Assembly: GCF_014850955.1 (NCBI RefSeq)
Contig: NZ_JACXSS010000001.1
Location: 1,302,001 to 1,366,000 of the forward strand
Source of the DNA: Methylomonas albis
GTDB lineage: Bacteria > Pseudomonadota > Gammaproteobacteria > Methylococcales > Methylomonadaceae
Length of the DNA stretch: 64,000 bases
Direction of reading: 5' to 3'
Part shown: piece by piece, positions 36,001 to 45,232 of the stretch
How the letters are laid out: each line of letters starts with the position of its first letter
Position numbering within the stretch: the first letter of the stretch is position 1
Notes under the pieces: generated by a model
What the model saw: only the letters and a program-made list of their open reading frames with translations
What the model was told of the DNA's origin: nothing
Database searches by the model: none
Position numbers and translations under genes: made by a program

Positions 36001-37467
36001 ACCGACGTGCCGATACTGATGATCACCGCACTGGAAAACGACCATTCGGTGGAATTGGCATTCTCGATCGGGGCTAACGATTACATTCCCAAGCCGATCC
36101 ATTTCGCGGTATTGCGTAAACGTATCGCGCATTTGTTGGAGGCCAGCCTGACGCAGCGGACCTTGAATCGCCTGGCTTACCACGATCCCTTGACCAATCT
36201 GGCCAATCGCGCGCAATTCATCGACAGGCTGAATTCGGTCATAGCTACCGGCGCGGATCAAAATCAGCTTCATGCCGTGCTGTTCCTGGATTTGGATAGG
36301 TTCAAGCTGACTAACGACACCTTGGGACACGATGTCGGGGACCAATTGCTGAAAGCCGCAGCAGAACGGATTCAAGGTTGCGTGCGCCGGGAAGACATGG
36401 TTTCTCGGTTCGGCGGCGACGAATTTACCCTGCTGCTGAAAAATATCACCAATCCGCAAGTCGCCGCTGCCGTTGCCGACAAGATTTGTATCGCCATCGC
36501 CCAGCCATTCTCACTGATGCAGCAGGAGTTTTACATCAGCTCCAGTATCGGCATTTCTTTGTATCCGGCCGACGGTACAGACAGCGGTTTGCTGATCAAA
36601 CACGCCGATACCGCGATGTATCGCGCTAAGGAACAGGGTAATACTTACTGTTTTTATGAAGACAACATGGAATTTGTCGTGTCGACCAAGCTGCGTCTGG
36701 AAAGCGATTTACGCCGGGCGTTGCAACGCGAAGAGTTCTTTCTGCACTACCAGCCGCAAATCGATCTGGATTCCGGACGGATCGTCGGCGCTGAGGCGTT
36801 GATCCGTTGGCGGCATCCCGAATTGGGCTTGATAGCGCCTGATCAGTTCATTCCGGTCGCCGAAGAAATCGGCCTGATCGAGGCGATAGGCGCATGGGTG
36901 TTGGGCGAGGCGTGTCGGCAGAGCCAAATTTGGCGGCAAAGCGGCTATCCGCCCTTCACGATGGCGGTCAACGTATCGGCACGGCAATTGGATCAAGAAG
37001 ACTTTGTCGCGCAAGTTATCGCTATCGTCAACGAATCCGGCTTCCCCGCCGAATATCTGGAATTGGAACTAACCGAAAGTTTGTTCATCCGCAATCCGGG
37101 GCAGAAGCGCGCTGTCCTGGCCAAGCTCAGGGAAGCCGGCTTGCAAATTTCGATAGACGATTTCGGCACCGGCTATTCCAGTCTGAATCAACTCAAGCAA
37201 TTTGCCTTCGACAAGTTGAAAATCGATCGCTCGTTTGTGGCAAACATCCCCGACGACGCCGATGCCGCGGCGATCGTGCTGGTGATTATTTCCATCGCCA
37301 AGATCCTGAAATTCAAGGTGATAGCGGAAGGCGTGGAGACCGAGCAGCAGGCGCAATATTTGTTGCGAAACGACTGCGACGAAGCGCAGGGCTATCTGTT
37401 TGGCAAGCCGATGTCCGCCGAAGCGTTTTCGGCCTTGTTGGCGCAGTCTAACCTGGCTTTGGATTAG
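33037..37467 (+). CDS. Hybrid sensor kinase with two receivers, HPt, GGDEF and EAL domains
   Basis: 1476 aa. Order: membrane helix (about 20-42), periplasmic loop (43-180), second helix (185-207), HAMP (208-262), HisKA with His283 in [11 protein letters not shown], HATPase with NLIGNALKF and EGAGLGLAI, a degenerate receiver (525-640), a full receiver with Asp709 in [13 protein letters not shown], an HPt domain with His848 in [11 protein letters not shown], another receiver with Asp967, a GGDEF domain with an intact GGDEF at 1126-1130, and an EAL domain with EAL at 1253-1255, [10 protein letters not shown] and AEGVE. Both c-di-GMP synthesis and breakdown motifs are intact. The chain His283-Asp709-His848-Asp967 makes a complete internal phosphorelay ending at the c-di-GMP domains. 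It starts 5 bp after the binding-protein gene. Confidence 0.95.
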   Translation: MKRLRWPRFKRASFLQQLAVTFCFGLVVISILSAFGISTLSYYIVRDKWVAQGLQSTEAFAAQSTLALLYASKENAEEPARRFLAFPDVRGVAIYNSVLEPLFERGEPAMPVADADAARWPESLALVHENEKAWYFAAPVFARNTTEQETSPFEAQMPAPELVGYVRLVMSKQSLSVMKDQISWTTFVASSGSATVFLLFLLAMSRRLTLPIQQLALRMRKASAGEKNVRARLSGPRDIIEMGEAFNTMMAVLETREKQLERARDSALESARLKGEFAANVSHELRTPLNAVLGMLELLQDMGLTPKQLEYSMVARNAGEALLKLIEDILDFSRIESGMMKRQPVDFVLYETLDEVVELMSAQAHRKNLQLTYSIADDIPLVLNGEASRVRQVLINLIGNALKFTEQGGIVIDVHAEAAESDAIQLRFCVTDTGMGIPEAAQASIFDAFVQADGSRTRHYEGAGLGLAICRQLVQLMGGQIGVQSREGQGSSFWFTVPFKPPRGNEGISEARQAYFANLRILVVTENDKMRQFLAQSLERWKIHYRHSGYGIKVVDMLRSASDQDQAYHFVIIDLRDNGDNTWVDMIVHDPALADVKIVLLSEPGNAVNLSRLPNVAAQLAKPVQVSKLYDFILTAGQDYQEPGSGLVTEVEQTVALGRRILIVEDNRASQMVAAGMLERLGCRYEIAGSGVEALSWLEHQAFDLILMDCHMPTMDGFEATRRIRLLPEPLGQLPIVAMTANAQQGDSDLCLAAGMDDYLAKPIKLKPLREKLLSWFEGRPCLTAEPLSPDHAFETLDHAVLLQLRDEIGQGFVKMVGYYLEDAPAQIEQIALALATDNRAQLCESAHGLKGASRNLGAEKLALIARQLEEQAAHAQIENGEALLQQLRDEFRYIEQLLRLEMGGEAGADPIPQAGPRILVADDDRAMRFALQDVLEKDGYRVDLAGTGRQALALCQRKMADLILMDAMMPEMDGFEACRKIRALPHGTDVPILMITALENDHSVELAFSIGANDYIPKPIHFAVLRKRIAHLLEASLTQRTLNRLAYHDPLTNLANRAQFIDRLNSVIATGADQNQLHAVLFLDLDRFKLTNDTLGHDVGDQLLKAAAERIQGCVRREDMVSRFGGDEFTLLLKNITNPQVAAAVADKICIAIAQPFSLMQQEFYISSSIGISLYPADGTDSGLLIKHADTAMYRAKEQGNTYCFYEDNMEFVVSTKLRLESDLRRALQREEFFLHYQPQIDLDSGRIVGAEALIRWRHPELGLIAPDQFIPVAEEIGLIEAIGAWVLGEACRQSQIWRQSGYPPFTMAVNVSARQLDQEDFVAQVIAIVNESGFPAEYLELELTESLFIRNPGQKRAVLAKLREAGLQISIDDFGTGYSSLNQLKQFAFDKLKIDRSFVANIPDDADAAAIVLVIISIAKILKFKVIAEGVETEQQAQYLLRNDCDEAQGYLFGKPMSAEAFSALLAQSNLALD

Positions 37468-37500
37468 CTACTAACAAATAGCGGTGGCTTCGCTCATTCA

Positions 37501-38754
37501 TTATTCCCGATTTATCGGTAAGGCCGCGATACGCTGTTCGATGCCTTGCATCAGTTGTTTGTAGGCTTCGCCGTCGGTGCCGCCGAAGCGGCGGATAAAC
37601 TCGGCTTCGGTTAGCGATTCAGGTAAATCGGCAGTGGCCGGCATCATTTGATTTTCATCGGCGCTGGCCAGTAATGCTTGGATTTTCTGCGCCAGTGCCG
37701 GGCTGGCGACCGCTTGTTCGCCCATGCGCGTACCGGTCCGGTCGGCGGCAAGGTCGTTAAACGAAAAGCCGCTGCCGCCGCGGGAATCTTCTATTTCCTT
37801 GAAAAGTCCCACCGCGTCGGCCAAAGGGGTGCCCGAATAGGCTGCCAACATCGCCGAGACCAGATAATGTTTGGTCAAATCGTCGCGGCCGTTCAGCGTC
37901 ACCTGGCGCCAAAGTGGGCGCGGCCAGAACCCCGATTCCGGGACGATTTTCATTAGAGGCTGTCGATTGACGTACAGCGTGAGTATCAAGATCAATGCGC
38001 GGTTTTCCGCGATTGGGTCGCCGCTGGCGCTTCTTTGTAGGGCCAATTTAAATAAGGGTTTGGTGTAATCGGTCAGGCTGAGGCTTTTGTTCGCTGTTTG
38101 GCTTAGTTCGGCCAAACGTCGCTGATAGGCTTCCAGCCGCTGCTGATCCTCCGGGGATAGTAACGCGCCGCGCAGCTTGCCGGGTAAATCGGCTTGCCAA
38201 CGATAAGTGACCGTCAGACGCTGGCTTTGAAATTGCACGTGTTTGACAATGTTGGCGAAGGCTTGCCGGTCCGCTGCTGGTTGCAAGATGTTGAGGGCTA
38301 AATTCAGCAGGGGCTTGGCCAGTAAGCCCGGAATCCAAAGTTTGCCTACGGATAAATGGTCCACTGTCGGCAAACCGGCTGATTGCCTGAGTTCCAGTGC
38401 CAGATTGACGTATCGGCCCACAGGATTGGCCGGCAAGTGCAGTGTCGCTTCGATGAGGGCGCGGTCTTCATCGATCCGTAAGCTCGCCACGCCGTTGGCG
38501 TATTGATTGGCGAAGTAATTGATTGCCAGATCCAGCTCTTGTTGGGCTAGTTTAACTCTAGCGATAGCGCCGGATTGCAAACGGCGCGGATCGTTTTGCC
38601 GAAAAATTAGTTTGGCGCGGGCAATTTGTTCCGGCGTCAAGTCGGCGCGGTTTTGTAATTTTGGCTTATCGTCAATCGCCAGCAGCAACGTCAATCCAAG
38701 AAGAACAGGTAAAAGTAATGTCGCCAGCAGCAAGCATTTTGTAATCCATTTCAT
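37501..38754 (-). CDS. Conserved-looking membrane-anchored protein of unknown function
   Basis: 417 aa. One N-terminal membrane helix (residues 5-26) acts as a signal anchor, and the rest is soluble and likely periplasmic. I do not recognise a catalytic family. The C-terminal part includes DDLTKHYLVSAMLAAYSGTPLADAVGLFKEIEDSRGGSGFSFNDLAADRTG, a composition that suggests a helical zymogen-like or lysozyme-like region, but no signature could be confirmed. Here the quoted stretch spans residues about 290-345 and its key elements are the SGTPLADAVG helix and GSGFSFNDLAAD. Convergent with the hybrid kinase gene. Confidence 0.75.
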   Translation of the reverse strand: MKWITKCLLLATLLLPVLLGLTLLLAIDDKPKLQNRADLTPEQIARAKLIFRQNDPRRLQSGAIARVKLAQQELDLAINYFANQYANGVASLRIDEDRALIEATLHLPANPVGRYVNLALELRQSAGLPTVDHLSVGKLWIPGLLAKPLLNLALNILQPAADRQAFANIVKHVQFQSQRLTVTYRWQADLPGKLRGALLSPEDQQRLEAYQRRLAELSQTANKSLSLTDYTKPLFKLALQRSASGDPIAENRALILILTLYVNRQPLMKIVPESGFWPRPLWRQVTLNGRDDLTKHYLVSAMLAAYSGTPLADAVGLFKEIEDSRGGSGFSFNDLAADRTGTRMGEQAVASPALAQKIQALLASADENQMMPATADLPESLTEAEFIRRFGGTDGEAYKQLMQGIEQRIAALPINRE

Positions 38755-38821
38755 AGATGGTTCTATCCAATTCTTGCTATCGGCGATGCTAACCGTTTAA
38801 CCCGGTTGCAAGGGCTTTTAC

Positions 38822-39103
38822 TTAATGTCTATTCCGCTGCTCTTCGTATACGGCCGGGCTGACGCCGGCGCTTGCCAGGTATTCGCGCAGATGTTTGATT
38901 TCTTGCTTATTACAAATGCCGCTGTGATGTGGGTGATGCAACACGCCTTCGATCGAATTCAAGGTCACATGAAAGCGCGCACCATGGCTGGGTTGCAGAT
39001 CGGCACCCAGGTGATGCAGCAGGGATTCGACTTCTCGCCAATGGATATTGCCGCTAACCGGATCCTGGAATATCGCCCGTAGCAGATTTAAATGGTGGCT
39101 CAT
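38822..39103 (-). CDS. HicA-like (YcfA-type) small protein, orphan
   Basis: 93 aa. The middle part follows the double-stranded RNA-binding-like fold of HicA: IHWREVESLLHHLGADL, then SHGARFHVTLNSIEGVLHHPH, then IKHLREYLASAGV. HicA toxins cleave mRNA with a conserved His near the GSH turn; here the equivalent position may be the His of GARFHV or SHG, so activity is uncertain. No HicB antitoxin gene is visible on either side, so it may be a domesticated member rather than a toxin. AGGAGGATG precedes the start. Confidence 0.7.
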   Translation of the reverse strand: MSHHLNLLRAIFQDPVSGNIHWREVESLLHHLGADLQPSHGARFHVTLNSIEGVLHHPHHSGICNKQEIKHLREYLASAGVSPAVYEEQRNRH

Positions 39104-39327
39104 GGCTGCATCCTCCTAAATGTTAAGTTAACAGCTTACGCCTGAAATGCCACGGCGTTCAACTTGGCAAGGGATAGGGCTACGGCGTTGGAGTGGTGGC
39201 GTGCAGGCTTATTTGTTTCATAAAAAGAAACAACCCATGTTTTAAATGGCTTATTGTAAATAAATTGTAAAGGTTTATAGTTAAGTCGTCTTCATTAAAA
39301 CGACTGCAACCCAGTCAAGGCGGAAAA

Positions 39328-39489
39328 ATGAACAAGTCAAACAACCTGTACAAAGATATCGTTACCGGATTGTTTTTCACTGTGGGCATCTTTAGCTTTA
39401 TGTCCGGACAGTTCGTTCTTTCCACTATGTTGTTCGGCGCGGCGTCTTTATTCAGTAATCTGAATGTTGCCAAACCGATCAGGATCTAA
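39328..39489 (+). CDS. Small hydrophobic protein, 53 aa
   Basis: A frame of 53 codons starting at ATG 39328, directly after the purine-rich AAGGCGGAAAA. The peptide (MNKSNNLYKDIVTGLFFTVG, then a second hydrophobic stretch with FVLSTMLFGAASLF) has two short membrane-like segments and a basic end KPIRI. It is followed 46 bp later by a strong intrinsic terminator, which supports a real transcription unit. The gene is too small for family assignment; an inner-membrane regulatory peptide is possible. Confidence 0.65.
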   Translation: MNKSNNLYKDIVTGLFFTVGIFSFMSGQFVLSTMLFGAASLFSNLNVAKPIRI

Positions 39490-39534
39490 GTTTTTTCGTA
39501 GTACCTCCTCCGTTGTAAATGCTCCACATTCCAT

Positions 39535-39569
39535 AGCCCCCATCCTGCTCAAGGCGGGGGCTTTTTTTG
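39535..39569 (+). terminator. Strong intrinsic terminator
   Basis: AGCCCCC pairs with GGGGGCT around a 14-nt loop and runs straight into seven T residues. It ends the 53-aa gene and lies close to the convergent membrane-protein gene. Confidence 0.85.
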
Positions 39570-39578
39570 TGCTTATCT

Positions 39579-39878
39579 TCAGTCCTGGTTTGATTTTTTT
39601 GCGGTGTCCGAAACCACGGTATATTCGGCTTCCAGGCTTTGATCATCGACCTGCGCATTTTTAATTTTTCGCAGCAGCCACCAGCCTCTGGCACCGATTA
39701 TCGCCACCGGAATCAACAGTAAGGCAAAAAATGCCGAAAACACCACTGTACCCAATATCGCGCCGGCAAACATTGCCGGGATGGTCAGTAGATTAGACAG
39801 CTTGCCCTGTGCGGATGACTCAAGGCGGGGGGAGCCGGCGTTGTCGATGCGGATGGTTTTTTTGTAAATTTTTAACAT
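39579..39878 (-). CDS. Small membrane protein of unknown function
   Basis: 99 aa from the ATG at 39878, preceded by ATAGGTG; a GTG nine bases earlier is less likely. A single long hydrophobic region (about 33-65, IPAMFAGAILGTVVFSAFFALLL) probably forms a helical hairpin. The N-terminus is basic and the C-terminus mostly acidic and polar, with EAEYTVVSD. No family recognised. It sits about 10 bp after the glutathione S-transferase gene and could be expressed with it. Confidence 0.7.
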   Translation of the reverse strand: MLKIYKKTIRIDNAGSPRLESSAQGKLSNLLTIPAMFAGAILGTVVFSAFFALLLIPVAIIGARGWWLLRKIKNAQVDDQSLEAEYTVVSDTAKKSNQD

Positions 39879-39887
39879 GTCGGGCAC

Positions 39888-40577
39888 CTATATAAATGGT
39901 ACGAGGCCGGCCTCGTACCCGAAAAGGACTAGCGGGTCGTCAGCTTTCCAGGGTGGGTATTTTCGCATAACCGCTGCAAACAGTTTGGATGTTAAAAAAT
40001 TCTCCAGCCATAATTGCACGGCCGGGTAGGGCGCACTGGCGAACCAGGCGTTATCCACTGCGGCAAACTGGCGGATAAATGGCAAAATAGCTGCATCGGC
40101 CCAGCCAAAACTATTGCTGCATAAGTAGTGCGTGCGCTGCAAACGGCTTTCCAGCTCGGCTAAAAACAACTCGCCTTGTTGACAGTAATCGGCTTGGGAT
40201 TGTTCCGGATAGCGGTCTGCGTATTTGTAGCGGTCCAAATAGTATTTGAAATCGCCGTCGTTCCACTCGATTAAGCGCTTCGCATCTTCCGGTGATTGGC
40301 CAAGCCAATCTTGCGGATCTTGTTGCGCTAATGCCCACAGCATAATATCCAGGCTTTGTTCGATGACTTGGCCGTTGGCTAGCAGTAATACCGGCACCGT
40401 GCCTTTGGGTGAAATGGCCAGCATCGCCTCCGGCTTATGGTTGAGCTCGATTTCGCGAATAGCCACGTCGACGCCGGCCGTCGCGATGGCTAGCCGCGCT
40501 CGCATCGCATAAGGACAACGGCGGAAACTGTAAAAGATGGGATAAATTGGTTCGGGGCTAGAGCTTGATGTAATCAT
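39888..40577 (-). CDS. Glutathione S-transferase family protein
   Basis: 229 aa. The N-terminal thioredoxin-like domain begins with PIFYSFRRCPYAMRARLA, which carries a Cys-Pro where GSTs and glutaredoxins bind glutathione, followed by the cis-Pro motif KGTVPVLLL and the EQSLDIMLW (E-S) glutathione contact. The all-helical C-terminal domain (about 90-215) contains WADAAILPFIRQFA, the N-capping region of GSTs. It resembles the omega or beta-like bacterial group with a catalytic Cys. The substrate is unknown; detoxification or thiol reduction is likely. Confidence 0.9.
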   Translation of the reverse strand: MITSSSSPEPIYPIFYSFRRCPYAMRARLAIATAGVDVAIREIELNHKPEAMLAISPKGTVPVLLLANGQVIEQSLDIMLWALAQQDPQDWLGQSPEDAKRLIEWNDGDFKYYLDRYKYADRYPEQSQADYCQQGELFLAELESRLQRTHYLCSNSFGWADAAILPFIRQFAAVDNAWFASAPYPAVQLWLENFLTSKLFAAVMRKYPPWKADDPLVLFGYEAGLVPFI

Positions 40578-40745
40578 GCGGAGTTTTTAGTCTTGAATAG
40601 CAGCCGGACTGTCGGCGATACATTACTGTAAATGATCGTTGATTAAAGTCTGGTAAAATAGCGTTTTTTTACATCAAGCCATTTATTTAGCCACACGCCC
40701 GCACGGCGGCAACGCTCTTTTTACTCTTAATTCTCGGACACTCTC

Positions 40746-42338
40746 TTGATTTCTACCGCTAATATCACCATGCAATTCGGGGCCAAGCCCCTGTTTGAAA
40801 ACGTTTCCGTCAAGTTCGGCAACGGCAACCGTTACGGCCTGATCGGTGCCAACGGCTGCGGCAAATCAACCTTTATGAAAATCCTCAGCGGCGATCTGGA
40901 GCCGACCGCCGGCAACGTCAGCGTCGATGCCAACGAACGCCTGGGTATCTTGCGCCAGAATCAATTCGCCTACGAGGAGCAACGGGTGTTGGACGTGGTG
41001 ATGATGGGCCATGCCGAGATGTGGGCGGCTATGTCTGAACGCGATGCAATCTACGCCAATCTGGAAGCCAGCGAAGACGACTATATGCGCGCCGCCGATC
41101 TGGAATCGGTGTTCGCCGAATACGGCGGCTATACCGCCGAAGCGAGGGCCGGCGAATTGCTGTTGGGCCTGGATATTCCGCAGGCGCAACACAGCGGCCC
41201 AATGAGCGCGGTGGCGCCGGGCTGGAAATTGCGGGTATTGCTGGCGCAAGCCTTGTTCTCCAATCCCGACATCATGTTGCTCGACGAGCCGACCAACAAC
41301 CTGGACATCAACACTATCCGCTGGTTGGAAAACGTGCTGAACGAGCGCAACTCGACGATGGTGATCATCTCGCATGACCGGCATTTTCTGAACAGCGTCT
41401 GTACCCATATGGCCGATCTGGACTATGGCGAATTGCGGGTTTATCCGGGCAATTACGACGATTACATGACCGCCGTGACTCAGGTGCGTGACCAATTGCT
41501 GGCCGGTAATGCCAAGAAAAAGGCGCAAATCGCCGAGCTGCAAACCTTCGTGGCGCGTTTCTCCGCCAATGCCTCCAAAGCCAAGCAAGCCACCTCGCGC
41601 GCGCGGCAGTTGGAGAAAATCAAACTCGACGAAGTCAAACCGTCCAGCCGGGTTAATCCGTTTATTCGTTTCGACCAAACCAAAAAGCTGTATCGCTTAG
41701 CTTTGGAAGCCAAAGATTTGGTTAAAGGCTATGGTGCGGAACCCTTGTTCAGAAATTTGAACATGATGATCGCGGTCGGCGAGCGGGTGGCGGTGATCGG
41801 CCCTAACGGTATTGGTAAATCCACCTTGTTAAAAACCCTGGTCGGCGATTTGACGCCGGACAGCGGTGAAGTGAAATGGTCGGAAAATGCCGAAGTCGGT
41901 TATTTTGCTCAGGATCACGCTGAAGATTTTGCCGAAGACATGCCGCTGATCGAATGGATGGGCCAATGGCGCAAAGAATCTGACGACGATCAGACCATCC
42001 GCGGCACGCTGGGGCGTTTGCTATTTTCCAATGATGAGATCAACAAATCCGTGAAAGTGATTTCCGGCGGCGAGCAAGGCCGGATGTTGTTCGGCAAATT
42101 AATTCTGCAAAAAAACAATGTGATGGTGCTGGACGAACCCACCAACCATTTGGATATGGAATCGATCGAATCGTTGAATGCCGCGTTGGAAAGCTATCCC
42201 GGCACCTTGATTTTCGTCAGTCACGACCGTGAGTTTGTGTCATCGTTGGCGACCCGCATCATCGAATTGACGCCGACCGGCATCGTCGATTTCAGCGGTA
42301 ACTACGAAGATTATTTGAACAGCCAGGACATTAGTTAG
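40746..42338 (+). CDS. ybiT: ABC-F family ATPase YbiT
   Basis: 530 aa, the same length as E. coli YbiT, and very similar along the whole chain (NVTMQFG-like start, [35 protein letters not shown]). Two ATPase domains are present, with Walker A GANGCGKS and GPNGIGKS, signature regions and Walker [12 protein letters not shown] and [11 protein letters not shown], joined by a P-site-type linker rich in Lys, Arg and Ala ([22 protein letters not shown]). There are no membrane segments; such proteins act on the ribosome. The start is TTG at 40746, since no upstream ATG is in frame. Confidence 0.95.
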   Translation: MISTANITMQFGAKPLFENVSVKFGNGNRYGLIGANGCGKSTFMKILSGDLEPTAGNVSVDANERLGILRQNQFAYEEQRVLDVVMMGHAEMWAAMSERDAIYANLEASEDDYMRAADLESVFAEYGGYTAEARAGELLLGLDIPQAQHSGPMSAVAPGWKLRVLLAQALFSNPDIMLLDEPTNNLDINTIRWLENVLNERNSTMVIISHDRHFLNSVCTHMADLDYGELRVYPGNYDDYMTAVTQVRDQLLAGNAKKKAQIAELQTFVARFSANASKAKQATSRARQLEKIKLDEVKPSSRVNPFIRFDQTKKLYRLALEAKDLVKGYGAEPLFRNLNMMIAVGERVAVIGPNGIGKSTLLKTLVGDLTPDSGEVKWSENAEVGYFAQDHAEDFAEDMPLIEWMGQWRKESDDDQTIRGTLGRLLFSNDEINKSVKVISGGEQGRMLFGKLILQKNNVMVLDEPTNHLDMESIESLNAALESYPGTLIFVSHDREFVSSLATRIIELTPTGIVDFSGNYEDYLNSQDIS

Positions 42339-42343
42339 GGCTA

Positions 42344-42757
42344 TCAGGCGCAATCCGTATTGCGCCGAAAGTGGCGAGGAGGGTACCTCAGAAGTACCCC
42401 TCCGAGCTTACGAAGTACCCGGTCGAGCTTGTCAGCTATCCCGTCAATCTTCCGCAGTATCCGGCCAATCTTTCGTATTGCCATGCCGATCTTTTTCGGG
42501 GTCAAGGTGATTGTTTTAGGATTGCGGCCAATCTTTTTGGGTAGCCAATCGATGCTCGCCGCTACCATCTCGATTGTTTGCGTATCAAGCGGCGGGCAAA
42601 ATTGGCAACTGTCTAGTATTTGCTCTTGAATCGTGAGCAGCGAAGGGTGAATGTCGCCGTTCAAGAGCCCCCAACTAATCGGTAAAGAAAACATGGCAGG
42701 TATTGAATGCGGAGCGGCCAAGCTGCTTTGCCGACTGCTTGGGGGCTTATCGTCCAT
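42344..42757 (-). CDS. Small hypothetical protein with heptad-repeat C-terminus
   Basis: 137 aa from ATG 42757; a TTG at 42775 could add six residues. No family recognised. The C-terminal 50 residues are amphipathic seven-residue repeats (PKKIGRN, PKTITLT, PKKIGMA, IRKIGRI, LRKIDGI, ADKLDRV, LRKLGGV) encoded by a degenerate 21-bp tandem array, consistent with a basic coiled coil. The N-terminal part holds a CQFC pair. The regular 21-bp period supports coding, but the weak start and odd composition keep confidence low. Convergent with ybiT. Confidence 0.45.
   Translation of the reverse strand: MDDKPPSSRQSSLAAPHSIPAMFSLPISWGLLNGDIHPSLLTIQEQILDSCQFCPPLDTQTIEMVAASIDWLPKKIGRNPKTITLTPKKIGMAIRKIGRILRKIDGIADKLDRVLRKLGGVLLRYPPRHFRRNTDCA
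42399..42545. repeat. Degenerate 21-bp tandem repeats, seven units
   Basis: Related words begin every 21 bp: CCTCCGAGCT at 42399, CGGTCGAGCT at 42420, CCGTCAATCT at 42441, CGGCCAATCT at 42462, ATGCCGATCT at 42483, a diverged unit at 42504 and CGGCCAATCT at 42525. The period encodes a heptad on the minus strand. Confidence 0.75.
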
Positions 42758-42795
42758 TGGCAATGGCGCTTGCAAGATGGTGTGCGAGTTTGCTG

Positions 42796-43086
42796 CTAGT
42801 TGGCCTTAAATAGCGTTCCTACCTGGCAATTGCCGGATTGATGGCAATGCGTACACTTTGCTGTTGCCTCGGGTAAGAGATCAGTCTGCCCGGTCTCAAT
42901 AATGGAACGTAATAATTGCGCTGTGAACCTAAGGTCGGGTAACTTCGGGCCAAACTGCGGATAGCCCAGTCCAAGCAGCAAGGAGCCAGCGAACTGGGCC
43001 TTGTTATCGCGGCCGTCCGACATCGATGCGTCTAACAAATACCGCGTAAGTGGGCAATTTTCGCCGAACACTATTTCGCTCGTCAT
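42796..43086 (-). CDS. Small hypothetical protein with C-terminal cysteine motif
   Basis: 96 aa from ATG 43086; longer frames upstream have an unnatural composition. The end carries CTHCHQSGNC, a possible zinc knuckle. The middle has LLLGLGYPQFGPKLPDLRFTAQLLRSI. No family recognised and no good ribosome site. It lies between the heptad-repeat ORF and the PAS-LuxR gene, both on the same strand. A real but lineage-specific gene is possible. Confidence 0.4.
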   Translation of the reverse strand: MTSEIVFGENCPLTRYLLDASMSDGRDNKAQFAGSLLLGLGYPQFGPKLPDLRFTAQLLRSIIETGQTDLLPEATAKCTHCHQSGNCQVGTLFKAN

Positions 43087-43216
43087 CAATAAGTTGTGGG
43101 ATACCAGTAAGGGCGCCCAGCATACGATATTGAAACAAAAAAATAAGCACCACTCTGTGGTAATTAATTGGTACAGATATGGTAATTTTATGTATTTAAC
43201 GGGCTTGGATGAGGTA

Positions 43217-45019
43217 TTACTTGGTAAGCAGCCCCTGCTCCATTGCAAAGCGGGTGACTTCAGCGGTACTGTGAAGATCCAGCTTTGCCATCAGGTTGCG
43301 GCGGTGCGAGATGACCGTCGGCGTGGCCAGGTGCAGTTGCTTCCCGATTTCCGCCGAGGTCATCCCGGTAGCGATCATTCCTAAAATCTGCCGCTGCCGT
43401 TTGGTCAGGCTTTCGGCAGCTTTACCGGTTTCTGCCTTGACTGGCGTGCGCGCTGAACTCTCGTGGATCAGCGATTCGATCCGCTTTAATAAGTCCATGC
43501 CTTCATCCTTCAGGCGCTTGCGCTGGGTAATATCCAGTATCGTGCCGACCATGCGCAGCGGGGCGTTGTTTTTGTCTCGATAAGTAACCTTGCCTTTGGC
43601 TTCGACCGTAACCCAATGGCCATTCTTATGCCGCAACTGGTGTTCGCTTTCGAAGCTGGCGGTTTCACCCTGTAAATGAGCCGAAATGTTCTGCTTGAAG
43701 CGTTCAAGGTGCTTGGGATTGATCAAACCCATCCAATTATCTTCGTCACCACCCAGTTCCTGGTTGGTATAGCCGAGCAATTCGAACCAGCGACTTCCTA
43801 CGGTGATTTTACGCTCAGGAATGTTCCAGTCCCATAAAACCAGTCCCGATCCCATAAGCGCCAGCTCCAGTCGCTCCTCGCTTTCTGCTAACGCCATTTC
43901 GGCCTGCTTTTGCACAGTAACATCCTGCCCCATGCCCATCCATTCGAGGATGTGCCCCTGCTTATTGCGTATCGGCACCGCGCGCACGTTCATCCAGCGC
44001 CAGGCGCCATCGAAACGGCGAATGCGGTGCAGGTTCGAGAACGCCTTGCCATTCTCGACAGCTGATTGCCATCGCTCCACAGCGGCGGCAACATCGTCCG
44101 GATGGATGGCTTTGGTCCAGCCGGCGCCAAGCATTTCTTCCGCCGTCTGGCCGGTGAATGCCATCCATAACGGTTGCGGGGTAACTTGAAGACCCGTGGC
44201 AGGACAGAACCACGTCACCACACAGGTTGTCTCCACCAGCGTCCGGTAGCGCTCCTCGCTTGTCTGCAAGCTGGCCAAGGCTTCACGCTCCGCCGTGATG
44301 TCCCGACCGACTGCTTGGGTTTCCTTGAGGATGCCGGCAGCATCGAAAAATCCCCGATTGACGAATTGCATCCAGCGAATTTCGTTATTGGCCACAAATA
44401 CCCGGTTCTCGATAGTCACGACGGGATTGTCGGGTGTCAACTCGCGCAGCCTGGCCTCGATCATAGGAACATCGTCGGGATAGGCTGCCGGATGCCAGTG
44501 ATGACCGATCAGGTCTGCGGCGGATTTTCCGAATAGCCGGCAAAACACCTCATTGACGAATATGTAAGTGCCATCGGGCAAGAAGCGGGTAATGACTTCG
44601 GTCTGGTCTTCCACTACCGAGCGATACTGTGACTCGCTCTTTTCCAGCTGCTGGACATTTTGGTAGGTTTCGGTCCTGTCGATGATGGCTCCCACCACCA
44701 TATCCGGATAACCCTCTAGGCTGGAGACGTTAAATTCATACCAGCCCGTGCTGCCATCCTTGCGTTTTTGCGGGATGGTTCCGTTATAGGTTCGGCCTGC
44801 CGCGATGCTCGGATAAGCCTCGGAGCCGAATGTCTTATAGCTCTTTTCATCAAGGAACAGCTGACGGGTGGGCTGGCCAATCAATTCGCCCGGTTCGTAA
44901 GCTAAGATGCGATGCAGGGCTGCGTTGGCCCAGACAATCTGCCTGTCTTTGACGATCACGATGGCGATGAAGTCGCTATTCAAAACTGCGGCATATTGAC
45001 CAATTGAATTTTCGAGCAT
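43217..45019 (-). CDS. Multi-PAS LuxR-type transcriptional regulator
   Basis: 600 aa with four PAS/PAC units (about 8-118, 125-250, 258-380 and 385-505) and a C-terminal LuxR helix-turn-helix (about 530-595, LTKRQRQILGMIATGMTSAEIG and SHRRNLMAKLDLHS). The PAS units show typical PAC ends such as LEGYPDMVVGAIIDRTE and LRMVGTILDITQRK. There is no kinase or receiver domain, so ligand or redox sensing must act directly on DNA binding. No membrane segment. Upstream on the same strand are the RpfG-like and giant kinase genes (213-bp gap), which suggests a shared regulatory theme. The 213-bp gap 45020-45232 shows no gene. Confidence 0.9.
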   Translation of the reverse strand: MLENSIGQYAAVLNSDFIAIVIVKDRQIVWANAALHRILAYEPGELIGQPTRQLFLDEKSYKTFGSEAYPSIAAGRTYNGTIPQKRKDGSTGWYEFNVSSLEGYPDMVVGAIIDRTETYQNVQQLEKSESQYRSVVEDQTEVITRFLPDGTYIFVNEVFCRLFGKSAADLIGHHWHPAAYPDDVPMIEARLRELTPDNPVVTIENRVFVANNEIRWMQFVNRGFFDAAGILKETQAVGRDITAEREALASLQTSEERYRTLVETTCVVTWFCPATGLQVTPQPLWMAFTGQTAEEMLGAGWTKAIHPDDVAAAVERWQSAVENGKAFSNLHRIRRFDGAWRWMNVRAVPIRNKQGHILEWMGMGQDVTVQKQAEMALAESEERLELALMGSGLVLWDWNIPERKITVGSRWFELLGYTNQELGGDEDNWMGLINPKHLERFKQNISAHLQGETASFESEHQLRHKNGHWVTVEAKGKVTYRDKNNAPLRMVGTILDITQRKRLKDEGMDLLKRIESLIHESSARTPVKAETGKAAESLTKRQRQILGMIATGMTSAEIGKQLHLATPTVISHRRNLMAKLDLHSTAEVTRFAMEQGLLTK

Positions 45020-45232
45020 AGGGCGCCTTGGCTTGCAGGGTATTGGATGTTTTGGCGGCAGGATACACTTTAAGCGTTGCTAGACATGCGCTAGATTTCT
45101 GTCGCCACACATGCCGGCACTCAGGAATCGAGACCGACTACTGTAATTGACAATGATGATGGTATGGCAATTCTGCCATGGAGGGAATCGGCTGACCTCT
45201 CGTCAATCACTCCGCGCTTAATGCCAACCCTG

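Noticed and set aside
42399-42545. CRISPR-like array
   Set aside because: The units are contiguous degenerate 21-bp repeats without spacers and fit coding heptads.
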